DNA of 7,943 bases, taken from Candidatus Gastranaerophilales bacterium (GTDB lineage Bacteria; Cyanobacteriota; Vampirovibrionia; Gastranaerophilales; Gastranaerophilaceae). Made by a program: the position numbers and the translations under genes. Below are positions 7,050 to 7,943 of the stretch, piece after piece. Every line of letters starts with the position of its first letter. The first letter of the stretch is position 1. The notes beneath the pieces are model-generated. The model had not been told where the DNA came from. It saw only the letters and a program-made list of their open reading frames with translations, and ran no database searches. The stretch covers positions 1 through 7,943 of the forward strand of contig CANRHJ010000090.1 of the NCBI GenBank assembly GCA_947630355.1, written 5' to 3'.

Positions 7050-7069
7050 GATTTTCTCCTTTTTAAAGA

Positions 7070-7943
7070 TTATACTCTCTGCTGTTCATTTATTGCAAAT
7101 ATTTCTATGGCACCCGAATTACAGACGGTTTTACATCTTCCGCATCCGATACATTTTGAAGCATCTATTTTTGCAGGAGTATTGCCTTCTCTTGTTATAG
7201 CTCCGACAGGACAAACATTAACACATAAACCGTTATGAGAGCATTTTTCAGGATTTATTACAGCCATTGCTATTCTTGTTCTTTGCTTTTCATCAAGCGG
7301 AATTTTCTTTATTGCTCCTGAGGGGCAAACTTTTGCACATTCTCTGCAGTCATACTTGCAGTATTTTTCACCTTTCGTATAGTCAATATGTACCGCACCA
7401 AAGTTTTTATCCGCTTTTGTTAAAATTTTATTCGGGCATGCATTTATGCAAAGATTACAGTTTAAACATTTATTAAACATTCTTTGAGCATTAACGGCAC
7501 CGGGTGGAAGGATAATATTTTTTATTTTTCCTGCTGCGGTTTTTCCGATTTCAAATCCTGCTTTAATTGCGCCGGCAAAAATAACGAGTGCGGCGCCAAA
7601 GGTGATTAACTCCCGTCTTTTAGGGCTGAATTTTACTTCATTTTTAGGTTTAATACCGTATTTAATAGCATTCTTAGGACATTGTCCCAAACATTTAAAA
7701 CATTTAACACAAATTTCATTATCCGCTTTCGCTTCCATAGCATCTATACAGCCGGAGGGACAGTTTCTTTCGCACATGCCGCAGGATAAACATTCATCCT
7801 CTTTTATGTATATTTTAAAAAGTGAGATTTTTGATAATAACCCCAATAAACAGCCGACGGGACAAATGTTTGTGCAAAAGTATCTGTTTTTAAATATTGA
7901 AAGAATAATAATCGTAATGACTGCAATAATACCGATAACAGAC
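7070..7943 (-). CDS. NapH/NapG-like membrane polyferredoxin, 5' end outside window
   Basis: A TTG at 7846 gives 258 residues, but the frame stays open to the window edge and encodes a hydrophobic helix, then R-Y-F-C-T-N-I-C-P-V-G-C, the CX3CP motif of NapH-type membrane ferredoxins. The gene therefore starts outside. Numbered from the TTG, two [4Fe-4S] sites follow (C19, C22, C25, C29 and C46, C49, C52, C56), then K-R-R-E-L-I (76-81) with a hydrophobic helix to about 100, resembling a NapG-type twin-arginine signal. The NapG-like half has L-P-P-G-A (113-117) and Cys groups C127/C130/C133/C137, C163/C167/C170/C174, an atypical C202/C208/C212 and C232/C235/C238/C242. It looks like a NapH-NapG fusion that passes electrons between the quinone pool or ferredoxin and an unidentified partner. 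It precedes tatA by 20 nt, and its Arg-Arg motif makes it a likely Tat client. Confidence 0.9.
   Translation of the reverse strand, partial: SVIGIIAVITIIILSIFKNRYFCTNICPVGCLLGLLSKISLFKIYIKEDECLSCGMCERNCPSGCIDAMEAKADNEICVKCFKCLGQCPKNAIKYGIKPKNEVKFSPKRRELITFGAALVIFAGAIKAGFEIGKTAAGKIKNIILPPGAVNAQRMFNKCLNCNLCINACPNKILTKADKNFGAVHIDYTKGEKYCKYDCRECAKVCPSGAIKKIPLDEKQRTRIAMAVINPEKCSHNGLCVNVCPVGAITREGNTPAKIDASKCIGCGRCKTVCNSGAIEIFAINEQQRV

Overview
The window is an AT-rich bacterial segment (well under 40% G+C by eye) packed with genes. There is no gap over about 130 bases, and no rRNA, tRNA, CRISPR array or insertion sequence is visible. The gene content suggests an anaerobic or fermentative bacterium with a minimal TatA/TatC export system, polyferredoxin electron transfer and nickel-pincer cofactor genes. 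GTG and TTG starts are both used. I cannot place the phylum from the sequence alone; AT-rich gut-type or syntrophic anaerobes fit, but that is inference.

Left part (1-3641): a multi-spanning membrane protein of unknown function (111-1607, +) converges on a two-gene minus-strand unit (3641 to 1631). That unit encodes two paralogous radical SAM proteins whose SPASM-like auxiliary-cluster domain lies at the N terminus, before the radical SAM domain. The two genes overlap by 8 nt and are probably translationally coupled. No precursor peptide gene is visible beside them, so their substrate is unknown.

Middle (3642-4694): a divergent promoter region of 129 bp separates the radical SAM unit from an EamA/DMT-family transporter (3771-4628, +). 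The transporter converges on the next minus-strand operon, and a short hairpin flanked by A and T tracts lies between them, probably acting as a bidirectional terminator.

Right part (4695-7943): a tightly packed minus-strand operon reads, in transcription order, NapH/NapG-like membrane polyferredoxin (5' end outside the window), tatA, tatC, larB, larC. Intergenic distances are 20, 2, -8 and 3 nt. TatA and TatC would form a twin-arginine translocase. The polyferredoxin carries an internal Arg-Arg motif followed by a hydrophobic segment, so it may be inserted by that translocase. LarB and LarC belong to the nickel-pincer nucleotide cofactor pathway. LarC here is only the LarC1 half; no LarC2 follows. 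larE and larA are not in the window.

Points most worth a second look: the LarC1-only gene, the permuted SPASM/radical SAM tandem, the Glu-to-Ala change in the TatC signal-peptide-binding motif, and the tat/ferredoxin/lar linkage.
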